From positions 1 to 12,419 of the forward strand of contig JASHRR010000830.1 in assembly GCA_030037185.1 (NCBI GenBank): a DNA stretch of 12,419 nucleotides. Direction: 5' to 3'. Positions 5,149-12,262 of this stretch are shown piece after piece. The position numbers and the translations under genes are program-made. The stretch comes from Xanthobacteraceae bacterium. GTDB lineage: Bacteria > Pseudomonadota > Alphaproteobacteria > Rhizobiales > Xanthobacteraceae. Each line of letters opens with the position of its first letter. Position 1 is the first letter of the stretch. Under the pieces are notes generated by a model that was not told the origin of the DNA, did not search any database, and saw nothing but the letters and a program-made list of their open reading frames with translations.

Positions 5149-7341
5149 ATGATACTCGATAAGCGCAAGTCTCGTTTTATGCACAGTTGCTACACGGGAC
5201 TAAGTGCGTTGGCGCTGGGGCAATTCACGCTCGCTCCCGCGTTCGCGCAATCTCCTTCTGTTCCAGGTTTCGTCGGCGGATGGCCAGCCCCGGGAGACAA
5301 CTTTACGCAAACGCCGATCAAGCACGTCATCGTCATCATTGGCGAGAACCGCAGCTTCGATCACGTGTTTGCCACCTATGTGCCCCCGCCCGGGCAGACC
5401 GTTAACAACCTGCTCTCCGAAGGCATCATCACGCTCGATGCCAACAAGAACGCGATCCCGGGCCCCCACTTCCAGAAGGCGCAGCAGATGCAGGCGCAGG
5501 ATCAAGGTCCGACGGATGCGTTCTTATTGAATCCGCCCCAGCAGCCTTTCACCAATAATCTGATGCCGTCGCCGCTGGCCGGCGGGCCAAGTGCCTGCTC
5601 GGAGTTTGCACAGTGCGTCCCCAGCGTGACGTTGGCCGAGCAAACGGAAACCGGATTGCCGACGAACTACTATCAGTACCTCACGACCGGCGCCACCGGC
5701 CTCAAGTCGCAGACGCCCGACACCCGCATTACTGGTGTCACCAGTAGCGCTGGCAGCAGTTTGCCGGCTTTACCATTTCAGCTGACCAACGACAACACCT
5801 TCACATACACCTCCTATGCGGCCAGTCCGGTGCATCGCTTTTACCAGATGTGGCAGCAATTGAATTGCAGTCACTCTGCGGCCGGCCGTGACAATCCCTC
5901 GGGTTGCAACGGTGGTCTGTTTGCCTGGGTGGAAGTGACCGTCGGGGCCGGTACGAACGGCCTCACGCAACCCGAGAACTTCAGCACCGAGTATTCACCG
6001 AATGGAACAACCACGGGAGAAGGCTCCTCGGCGCTCGGCTTCTACAATGTGCAAAAGGGTGACGTGCCTTACTTCACGAGCCTTGTTCAAAACTACGCCA
6101 TGAGCGACAACTTCCATCAGTCGTTCAACGGCGGCACCGGCGCCAACCACATCATGTTCGGCCATGCCGATGCGATCTGGTTCAGCGATGGTAACGGCCA
6201 TCCGGCCGTGCCGCCCAATGGGGCCGAGGTTTACACCGCTTGTAATGACGCCGCGAACCCAAACCCATGCCCCAATCCCGACGCGGGCGTCGTCAACGAG
6301 ATCGAAAACCCGAATCCGGCGGTTGGCACCAATAACTGGTACACGGAGGACGGCTACGGCGACAGCTTCAACGCGGGCTTTCCGCCGCCCTACCCCGTTT
6401 CTCCAGTCTTTGGTGGCGGATCGTATAGCAACTGCTCAGACCCCACGCAGCCCGGCGTGAAACCCATTCTGGACTACCTGAGTTCGCTGCCTCGCCCGAT
6501 CAATCCGCACTGCGAGCCGGGCCATTACTATCTGCTCAACAACTATAACCCCGGCTGGTTCGGCAACGGCAAGAACGCCTACATCGACAACAATCCGGCC
6601 AATACACCTTTCACTATTCCTCCGTCATCGACACGGAGTATCGGCGACGCGCTCAACGACAAGCGTATTTCATGGAAATACTATGGCGACCAGTGGAACA
6701 ACTACGTCAACGATCCGTACCAGATCAATTACGGCACTGCCGGGCCGACCGCTGACGAGTATTGCAACATCTGCAATCCGTTCCAGTTCGATACGTCCAT
6801 CATGTCGAACCCGGCACAAGTAGCAGCGCACATTCAGGATTCGGTGAACCTCTATGGGGGCAATGGGGTTGTCGGGGATATCAATAAAGGGACGCTGCCT
6901 GCGGTCTCGATCGTCAAGCCGAGCGGCTACGTCGACGGCCACCCCTCATCGTCCAAGCTTCAGTTGTTCGAAGGATTCGTCCAGAAGATCGTCGATCAGG
7001 TACAGAGCTCACCCTACGCAAAAAATACCGCCATCTTTATCACCGAAGATGAAGGCGGCGGCTACTACGACTCCGGCTACGTGCAGCCCCTCGACTTCTT
7101 CGGCGACGGTACCCGCATCCCGCTCATTGTGGTTTCGCCGTACCTGCAGGCGGGATACATCTCACATGATTACGCGGACCACGTCTCGATCATCAAGTTC
7201 ATCGAGCGCAACTGGGGCGTGCCGCCGATCACTGAGCGTAGCCGGGACAACTTCGCGAATCCAATCGCCGAACCGCAAAATCCCTACGTACCGTTGAATA
7301 GTCCCGCCATCAGCGATCTGTTCGATTTTTTCCACTTCTAG
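5149..7341 (+). CDS. Secreted phosphoesterase (PF04185; phospholipase C/acid phosphatase superfamily)
   Basis: A 730-residue exported hydrolase of phosphomono- or phosphodiesters. Residues 1-33 are a signal peptide (basic DKRKSR n-region, hydrophobic core, AFA before Q34). IKHVIVIIGENRSFDH (57-72) is the family's metal-site motif with Glu66 and Asn67. SDNFHQSFNGGTGANHIMFG (319-338) is a conserved central block. TEDEGGGYYDSG (632-643) carries the second acidic metal-binding motif, and SHDYADHVSIIKFIE (672-686) is the C-terminal His/Asp block. It is large for the family, with a Asn/Pro/Gly-rich middle (about 100-300 and 350-470). Ten or more cysteines suggest periplasmic or extracellular disulfides. 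The substrate cannot be told from sequence; phospholipid or organic phosphate are both possible. It follows a multicopper oxidase remnant and has its own strong terminator, so it is probably monocistronic now. Confidence 0.93.
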   Translation: MILDKRKSRFMHSCYTGLSALALGQFTLAPAFAQSPSVPGFVGGWPAPGDNFTQTPIKHVIVIIGENRSFDHVFATYVPPPGQTVNNLLSEGIITLDANKNAIPGPHFQKAQQMQAQDQGPTDAFLLNPPQQPFTNNLMPSPLAGGPSACSEFAQCVPSVTLAEQTETGLPTNYYQYLTTGATGLKSQTPDTRITGVTSSAGSSLPALPFQLTNDNTFTYTSYAASPVHRFYQMWQQLNCSHSAAGRDNPSGCNGGLFAWVEVTVGAGTNGLTQPENFSTEYSPNGTTTGEGSSALGFYNVQKGDVPYFTSLVQNYAMSDNFHQSFNGGTGANHIMFGHADAIWFSDGNGHPAVPPNGAEVYTACNDAANPNPCPNPDAGVVNEIENPNPAVGTNNWYTEDGYGDSFNAGFPPPYPVSPVFGGGSYSNCSDPTQPGVKPILDYLSSLPRPINPHCEPGHYYLLNNYNPGWFGNGKNAYIDNNPANTPFTIPPSSTRSIGDALNDKRISWKYYGDQWNNYVNDPYQINYGTAGPTADEYCNICNPFQFDTSIMSNPAQVAAHIQDSVNLYGGNGVVGDINKGTLPAVSIVKPSGYVDGHPSSSKLQLFEGFVQKIVDQVQSSPYAKNTAIFITEDEGGGYYDSGYVQPLDFFGDGTRIPLIVVSPYLQAGYISHDYADHVSIIKFIERNWGVPPITERSRDNFANPIAEPQNPYVPLNSPAISDLFDFFHF

Positions 7342-7394
7342 CAATCGACAGGCGCGCGTGCTGCTCGCGCCGCGCCTCTGAGCGAAGCTGCTTT

Positions 7395-7440
7395 GTCCGC
7401 CGGATCGAAGCGTCGATCCGGCGGACATTTTATTTTATTA
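7395..7440 (+). terminator. Rho-independent terminator of the phosphoesterase gene
   Basis: A perfect 14-bp stem, GTCCGCCGGATCGA (7395-7408) with TCGATCCGGCGGAC (7413-7426), has a four-base AGCG loop and is followed by ATTTTATTTTATTA. It lies 54 bases after the stop codon. A T run on its left side is short, so it acts mainly on the plus strand. Confidence 0.9.
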
Positions 7441-7839
7441 AGCTGCGCAACACTGGCCTGAACGTCGTGATGCTACGTGAGCTGACAGGGCATCACTGTC
7501 GAGGTTGGGGGGGCACGCAGAGAGTGCGCCATCGCCATCTCAACCGCCAGTGATACCGAGCGCCCCAACATCACCGCAAGATCTGATCGATTTGCCTGCA
7601 CAAAAGCCAGACGGCAATGACTTGAGGCCCCACGGGTCTTCGATGCGGTCGCTCGGCGGCAGACCGCGGCACTGGCCGCGCGGCGAGTCGGCTCGGGCTT
7701 TTGATGGGCGCGACGACTGGGGCCAAAGGTGACCGGACGCCGACGTTCGGGGAGTGGGATCGGGAGGGGGCACAGACGGCCGCAAGCGCTGCCGACCAGA
7801 TGCTTGTCAAAGAATGGGGTCTTTAAAATAACGACGTTG
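7441..7839. other. Region between the convergent units without a recognisable gene
   Basis: Frames on both strands are short and low in complexity, and I recognise no domain. If copy B once held a full phosphoesterase gene, this is where its body would have been, but I found no phosphoesterase motif here on the minus strand. The body was therefore deleted rather than merely frameshifted. The stretch at 7810-7850 is AT-rich. Confidence 0.4.
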
Positions 7840-8046
7840 TTTCAATTTGTTACATTACTGCGCGACGTAAGCAGCGAACATGTGATCGAATTCTCGCCGA
7901 TGGTGACGACGTGCTTGATGGGTGACTGCGTATGGTCGTCGGCCGGGCTCGTCGTTCCGACGGCAAGGCCCGGGCCGAGGGAGAATTGTCCGAGCGCCCG
8001 GGCAACTTAGCCCAACGTAGGCGATTGGGCTAGTCCTCACCGGCAC
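7840..8046 (-). pseudogene. Phosphoesterase (PF04185), N-terminal remnant, copy B
   Basis: Read leftward from GTG 8046, the minus strand gives YVGLS. After one inserted base it gives ALGQFSLGPGLA and DDHTQSPIKHVVTIGEN. After loss of the RS codons and another shift it gives FDHMFAAYV, then TAA at 7857-7855. The intact protein at 5149 has, in the same order, YTGLS, ALGQFTLAPAFA, DNFTQTPIKHVIVIIGEN, RSFDHVFATYV. Weak nucleotide similarity continues to about 7840. The fragment covers roughly the first 85 residues of a 730-residue protein and is broken by at least two frameshifts. It starts 24 bp after the stop of the intact multicopper oxidase gene, in the same direction, which is operon spacing. 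Confidence 0.82.
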
Positions 8047-8070
8047 CGCTGCAATAAATTAGATTCAGGT

Positions 8071-9888
8071 CTATTTGGTATCATAGGGCTCTCCCCCAAT
8101 TGGTCGGTTTGCCGATTCGGTAGAAACGGGGGTGTTGGCTGGCTCGACGCGGATTCGGCCCATCATGCCGCCGTCCTCATGCTCAAGAAGGTGGCAGTGG
8201 TAGACGAAGGTGCCGACGATATTCGGATCGCGAAAGTCCATGCGTAGCCGCACGCTGGGATATCGCAGCATCCGGCCATTGTAGTAGGGGACGTTGACCG
8301 TATCGCGCAGAAATGGCTCGGTCACCGGAAGGCCAGACCACTCGCGCAGCTCAAAATGGAGCTGATGGATGTGGAAATCATGCAATTCCGTCGAGCGGTT
8401 CTCGATGATCCAATCTTCCACATCCCCTTGCTTGACCACGATATCGGGAACTTCCGATTGCGGATCGAACGGCGCCGGCGTCTTGCCATCCACCGTGATG
8501 TAAAAGGTGGTGGGGCTGTTGGGATCGGTCGGATCCTGCGGCCGCTCCGAGAAATAGAGCTTTCTCACGCGCACCGGCGCGACATCGCCAACCCATGGCA
8601 AGGCCGCAGGCGGCCACGGCTCGGGAGCGGAGGCCAAGTGTGCATGTGGTTCCGGTGAATCGGCTACGGCAACGATGGACGCCAGGGCTCGATTCGGATC
8701 GTTCTCGCCGGCCGGCCCGGTATCAACCGCCCGCGTCACCAGCAAGGCAGGCACTCCCAGGGGCGGCCCGTCCACAATGAACTCGACCCTGGCGCCCGGC
8801 GGCACGCCAATGTGATTGACGCGCGTGACGGGCGGAGCCGGGCTGCCATTGAAATTCAACGGTACGCCGTCAATAGCGACGACGCCGAGCGGTTGCGGGG
8901 CGCGTCCAAACAGCACCGCGAGATTGAGATAGGTGATCGCCGAGGCGTTGAGGACGCGCCAAAGCTGGCGCTCGCCCGGCTTCATGGTAATGATAGCCCG
9001 CGGATAATTGGGATAGGGTACAGGTACGAAGTTGATAGACAGGTCTTTGGCCGGCTTGCCGAAACCAGTGCCGTTGTTGGCGGTGTCGCCGTCGCTGTCG
9101 ACTTGATTTTTCGGAACAACAGGCTCCGATTTTGAAGGCGGGGCGTCAGGGTTCAAAAGGTCCTGATCGCGGATCACGAACACACGCTCGGGCAGGCCAG
9201 CCACCGCCGGATTGGTCCGCTCAATGCCTTCGACAATAAGCGCGCCGGAAGCGCCCCCGAGTACTTGGACCTTGCTGAAGCCATGTATATGCGGGTGGTA
9301 CCAATAGAGGCCGGGCGGCTCGTCAGGTGGAATGCGAAAGCGGTACTCGAATGGTGGATCATCCGGCTGGATCGACGTTTTCAGGACGTCGTCCTGGTGG
9401 CACGCCGACGGCACGGTCAGCCCGTGAAAATGCAGGTTGGCCGAAGTCGATGTCATGGCACCGCTGGTGCATGGATCGGAACTCTTCTTTGATGAACATA
9501 TCGGTCCGACGAGCGGCGCCTCTTCCCCATGCTTGTGAGCCGCGCTGGCAGCGGCCGATCCGAAGTCGATCAGATCGTTTTTGAAGCGCAGTATGAGCAG
9601 ATCGCCTGGCTTGAGCCGCAATGTCGGCGACTGAGCGCCGTCGGGCGTCAGGTAACAATAGCGGGTCGAGCCGTCAGGCTGTTTCTGGTCGTGGATGGTG
9701 AGGTCAACCTGCAGCACGCCATCGCGACTGCGAAGGTCCTGCGGCTCCGCCACTACGCTTCCAGGTTCCGGCCGCTGACAGAAATCTATCGGCAGGTCAG
9801 GGGCTTGGGACGAGCCGCTCGATCCCAGGCAAATCGCGAGAAGACACGCGCTGACCGACAGTCGCCGTGTGATGCGACCTCGGCTCAC
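8071..9888 (-). CDS. Three-domain multicopper oxidase, exported
   Basis: A 605-residue laccase/CueO/bilirubin-oxidase-type enzyme that couples one-electron oxidation of a substrate to four-electron reduction of O2. All four copper motifs are present: HFHG (153-156); WYHPHIHG (196-203); HDFHIH (503-508), the HxxHxH block; and HCHLLEHEDGGMM (564-576), with the T1 Cys565 and axial Met575. GTG 9888 is chosen because AAGGGTGG precedes it by nine bases and it starts a signal peptide. An in-frame ATG at 9987 would add 33 residues with no clear function. TRRLSVSACLLAICL (8-22) is a twin-arginine-like signal, common in this family, although the usual Phe after RRx is Ser. Regulation: a CRP-type palindrome lies at 10033-10052. 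Substrate unknown; metal detoxification or phenol oxidation are family roles. Confidence 0.94.
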   Translation of the reverse strand: MSRGRITRRLSVSACLLAICLGSSGSSQAPDLPIDFCQRPEPGSVVAEPQDLRSRDGVLQVDLTIHDQKQPDGSTRYCYLTPDGAQSPTLRLKPGDLLILRFKNDLIDFGSAAASAAHKHGEEAPLVGPICSSKKSSDPCTSGAMTSTSANLHFHGLTVPSACHQDDVLKTSIQPDDPPFEYRFRIPPDEPPGLYWYHPHIHGFSKVQVLGGASGALIVEGIERTNPAVAGLPERVFVIRDQDLLNPDAPPSKSEPVVPKNQVDSDGDTANNGTGFGKPAKDLSINFVPVPYPNYPRAIITMKPGERQLWRVLNASAITYLNLAVLFGRAPQPLGVVAIDGVPLNFNGSPAPPVTRVNHIGVPPGARVEFIVDGPPLGVPALLVTRAVDTGPAGENDPNRALASIVAVADSPEPHAHLASAPEPWPPAALPWVGDVAPVRVRKLYFSERPQDPTDPNSPTTFYITVDGKTPAPFDPQSEVPDIVVKQGDVEDWIIENRSTELHDFHIHQLHFELREWSGLPVTEPFLRDTVNVPYYNGRMLRYPSVRLRMDFRDPNIVGTFVYHCHLLEHEDGGMMGRIRVEPANTPVSTESANRPIGGEPYDTK

Positions 9889-10026
9889 GCCATATGGCCA
9901 CCCTTGTGAACGGGCAGCTGGATCCGACATCGCGCCCCCGAAGCGCTGGATCCGACAACGTGCGCCCCCGCACGGCCAGAGCACCAAGAACGTAACCGGG
10001 CTCTGTTACACCTAAATGACATCAAT
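9742..10026 (-). repeat. Inverted duplicate, copy B: upstream region and start of the intact multicopper oxidase gene
   Basis: This is the partner of copy A at 4795-5130, in inverted orientation. It includes about 140 bp before the GTG start and roughly the first 49 codons. Similarity extending upstream of the coding region shows that promoter and gene were duplicated together. It ends near 10026, just short of the CRP-type palindrome. Confidence 0.85.
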
Positions 10027-10032
10027 GGACGC

Positions 10033-10052
10033 TGTGTGATCTACCTCACACA
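10033..10052. promoter_or_regulatory. CRP/FNR-family operator candidate upstream of the multicopper oxidase gene
   Basis: TGTGTGA (10033-10039) and TCACACA (10046-10052) form a perfect palindrome around six bases and include the exact CRP consensus TGTGA-N6-TCACA. The site is about 145 bp before the GTG start and just upstream of the block conserved between copies A and B, which probably holds the promoter. That places it where a CRP-type activator would bind. A CRP-like rather than FixK/FNR-like (TTGAT-N4-ATCAA) protein is expected. Confidence 0.55.
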
Positions 10053-10075
10053 AGAACGCCCGCCCTGTTGTTAAC

Positions 10076-10145
10076 GTAGGCTCGCGCGCGTTGCACCCCA
10101 TCCAAGTCACCGCGCGTAGGCTCCGATCGCCCACCCCATCCAAGT
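10076..10145. repeat. Imperfect tandem direct repeat, two units of about 38-40 bp
   Basis: GTAGGCTC occurs at 10076-10083 and 10116-10123. CACCCCATCCAAGT occurs at 10094-10107 and again exactly at 10132-10145. The stretches between differ, so the units have diverged. It lies upstream of the oxidase promoter region and could be a duplicated binding site or a slipped replication product. Confidence 0.65.
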
Positions 10146-10278
10146 GCGAGGTCGGAGCCGCTTTATTTTTTGCGACGCGCCGTCAGCGCCGAGCCGCGGT
10201 CGGCGGTGCGGCCCGTTTCTTGCCAGAAAAAGCTATAGCGCCCGGTTGACTCCCAGATGTTCACCTCGGCCGAGCGTG

Positions 10279-10315
10279 GGCCCGATCTCCCCATCGTGCG
10301 ACAGGAGGTCGGGCC
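10279..10315. repeat. Inverted repeat, 12-bp arms
   Basis: GGCCCGATCTCC (10279-10290) pairs with GGAGGTCGGGCC (10304-10315), with one G-T wobble and a 13-base loop. No T-tract follows on either strand, so it is not a standard terminator. Confidence 0.55.
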
Positions 10316-10413
10316 GCCCCTCTGCGGATTTAACCCTGTTTCCACATAGCCGGGAACACGTGACGTCTCTGATAGTTGTGGCGATGCGCGCGAACATTCC
10401 CTCCCCGTTGCGC

Positions 10414-10464
10414 ATAGAACCCCGGCCCCATCGCCGCCGCACCACGTGGGGCCGGGGTTTCTAT
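10414..10464. repeat. Long inverted repeat, terminator-like
   Basis: ATAGAACCCCGGCCCC (10414-10429) pairs with GGGGCCGGGGTTTCTAT (10448-10464), with one bulged T and an 18-base loop. On the plus strand it is followed by TTCAG, only a weak U-tract. On the minus strand it directly follows a stop codon at 10463-10461. Confidence 0.55.
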
Positions 10465-11046
10465 TTCAGAGGGTATCCGGCGGCGGGGTTTGCCGAGGTG
10501 GTGGCGTCGCCGCTCGTCGGCGTGCAAGACGTCGGGGTCTGGCGCGCCAGCGGACCGAGATGAATCGCCACCGTCGTGCGGGTTTGCACCCTGTAGCGTT
10601 TCGATCTCAGCAGCGCAGCAAGCTCACTTACCGGCATCGACTGGAGAATTCCCAACAGACCTGGCGGCCGCGGCGGTGAGCGTGCCGAAGCCGGGCCTGC
10701 GAGCGGCTCGGGGTGAAATTCCCTGGGCCGACCCGCCATACCCAAGAGCGATTTGCCAGAATGCTGGGCGTTTCAGTCCGGGCCTGGGGGCGCCGGCGCT
10801 GGCGCGGGCGAAGCCCGGCGAGAAGCACCCGCCTGTGGAAGGTTCGGTAGCGCCGTCCGATCGGCGCGGCTGGGGTGCTGGCGATGGTTCAGCGCGATCC
10901 TCGGATCGTTTTTGATTGACTGTCCGGGCAACACTCACCCCGATCGTGGGACGATGAAACTGAACATGTTCGACTGAGGTGAGCAAGCACTTAGCAGTGA
11001 TTTGGCGCCGAGAAGTCGGATTATCGGAACTAATCAGTCCGCTTGC

Positions 11047-11196
11047 TCAACCCCCCTTTTCGCCAACCTGTGCATCCATGGCGAAACGCTTGAGCGGCCT
11101 ATCGATCTGTTCGCACAGGAGCAAGAGCATCAGCGCCCGCGCAATCCGCCCCTCTGCGATTTTTCCGGGATCGACCTCAGCCAACGCATGCGGCAT
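11047..11196 (-). CDS. Small hypothetical protein or gene remnant (doubtful)
   Basis: A 49-residue minus-strand frame, MPHALAEVDPGKIAEGRIAR then ALMLLLLCEQIDRPLKRFAM and a short Gly-ending tail. It reads like part of a helical protein and uses ordinary GC-rich codons. No ribosome binding site is visible. The frame next to it upstream on the same strand (SRSIENRKDLPTAYAA, about 11177-11240) is also protein-like, so both may belong to one frameshifted gene. No family recognised. Confidence 0.22.
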   Translation of the reverse strand: MPHALAEVDPGKIAEGRIARALMLLLLCEQIDRPLKRFAMDAQVGEKGG

Positions 11197-11413
11197 ATGC
11201 GGTCGGCAAGTCCTTTCGGTTTTCGATTGAGCGCGAGGTCAGCTCGTCATCTGCTGGCCGCTTCCAGGTTGCCGGCTGCCCACTCACGGACGAGAGAGAA
11301 AAACGTATCGGCGGCGACCCTTTCAGCCATGGATAGTCGCCGCGTGCGTCTGTAGGTTGAAGACAGTTCAGCAACTTGGTTAATTGCGGCATGATTTGTT
11401 GGAGTAACCGCGA

Positions 11414-12136
11414 ATGACCGAAGTTGAGGTTGCGCGACAGGTCGCGATAAAAGCCTACACTGAGCATGCGCGAGCACTGCGCGAGCTTGCACTCATCAGG
11501 CAAAGCCGCAGCTGGAGATTGACGGCTCCGTATCGCTGGTTAGCCCGACGCCTAAAAGGGGAGGTTGCCCCTAAAGAGCGATCGCCCTACGAAGGCAAGG
11601 ACCTTTCCAGCAGCTACTATCAGAGCCTTCACGACAGATGTGAAGGCTATCAACAGAACAATTGGTTGGTTGACCGGGTAGACGACGTTCTGCGTTGTGC
11701 TCCAAAAACCATTCTGGAGATCGGATGCGGCAACGGGCGATTCGCGCGGACCATCGCCAAAAGAGGTCCCGATGTAATTGCGTCCGACTGGGCCGCCTCA
11801 CCCATGCTTCGTGATCTGCCGAGCAACGTTTCCTTCGTCAAACTCGATGTAGTTAACGACAATCTTCCAACGGCTGATCTCGTATGCTCATCTGACGTGC
11901 TCGAGCATTTCCATCCAAACGACATCGAGGCCGTTGTCAGGAAATTACATAACGCCGGCCGCTGCAACTATCACGTGATCGCTTGCTATGATGATGGTCA
12001 TAGCCACCTAACCATAACTAATCCCGGCAATTGGCTTAATCTATTCGTGGCCTACTCAGATGAATATCGTCTGGTAGATATCGAAGCTCGGCGAAGCGAT
12101 CCAAACCAGCTCGTGTGCGTTATATCGAACTTCTAG
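11414..12136 (+). CDS. Class I SAM-dependent methyltransferase, probably of a surface-glycan locus
   Basis: 240 residues. The Rossmann-type motif I is ILEIGCGNGRF (100-110), an acidic residue ends the second strand (IASD, Asp125), and ADLVCSSDVLEHFHP (154-168) is the motif usual in small-molecule and glycan methyltransferases. The N-terminal 55 residues hold a helix and SRSWRLTAPYRWLARRLKG. This SRSWRLTAPxR linker is typical of glycosyltransferases and related proteins in O-antigen and exopolysaccharide clusters, which is the basis for the glycan suggestion. GGAG at 11401-11404 lies nine bases before ATG 11414. The gene looks less GC-rich than its neighbours by eye (many AAT, TAT, CTT, GAT codons), suggesting transfer. 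No partner glycan genes lie in the window. Acceptor unknown. Confidence 0.85.
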   Translation: MTEVEVARQVAIKAYTEHARALRELALIRQSRSWRLTAPYRWLARRLKGEVAPKERSPYEGKDLSSSYYQSLHDRCEGYQQNNWLVDRVDDVLRCAPKTILEIGCGNGRFARTIAKRGPDVIASDWAASPMLRDLPSNVSFVKLDVVNDNLPTADLVCSSDVLEHFHPNDIEAVVRKLHNAGRCNYHVIACYDDGHSHLTITNPGNWLNLFVAYSDEYRLVDIEARRSDPNQLVCVISNF

Positions 12137-12262
12137 GATCAATAGCTCGTCCGGATTATTCACGGAGATCAGATTTTTGCGACGACTGCGGTCAATCAGG
12201 AACGCGTTTGCCATCCCCATCGGGACAATGTGCACACGTTTGATCACGCGCTTCACAGCCAT
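12137..12262 (-). pseudogene. MBL-fold metallo-hydrolase, truncated N-terminus
   Basis: From ATG 12262 the minus strand encodes MAVKRVIKRV then HIVPMGMANAFLID. GxxNAFLI after a short basic beta-strand is the usual start of metallo-beta-lactamase-fold hydrolases (GxVNxYLI). AAGGAG lies about ten bases upstream, so it once had a proper start. After FLID the expected LIDTG strand is not recognisable and the HxHxDH zinc motif never appears; the frame simply runs on into the end of the methyltransferase gene. The gene appears cut at about 12137-12190, where the methyltransferase segment begins. The family call rests on about 24 residues. Confidence 0.5.

Larger units (their letters stand above)
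10146..11046. other. Region of about 900 bp without a convincing gene
   Basis: Many overlapping frames run through this very GC-rich stretch, but none has a recognisable domain. The best minus-strand candidate ends at a TAG at 10463-10461, directly followed by the long hairpin at 10414-10464. It contains SELAALLRSKRYRVQTRTTV, which is protein-like, but its first part is Pro/Arg-rich and it lacks a clear start. Another minus-strand frame ends with RYSFFWQETG before TAA near 10163. Both may be remnants. Confidence 0.35.

Noticed and set aside
6854..7297. Plus-strand 147-codon frame inside the phosphoesterase gene
   Set aside because: A Ser/Arg-rich shadow of the real reading frame.
8008..8032. 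Inverted repeat TAGCCCAA...TTGGGCTA as terminator of the oxidase gene
   Set aside because: No T-tract follows on the minus strand and the repeat lies inside the phosphoesterase remnant; probably chance.
8071..9987. ATG 9987 as start of the multicopper oxidase
   Set aside because: It would place 33 extra residues before the signal peptide. GTG 9888 has a well-spaced AAGGGTGG and begins the signal peptide directly.
10796..10819. 24-base exact match to 1094-1117 within the Bug-type gene
   Set aside because: The match is low-complexity GC-rich sequence (encodes ALARAKPG) and the flanks do not match, so I see no second binding-protein remnant.
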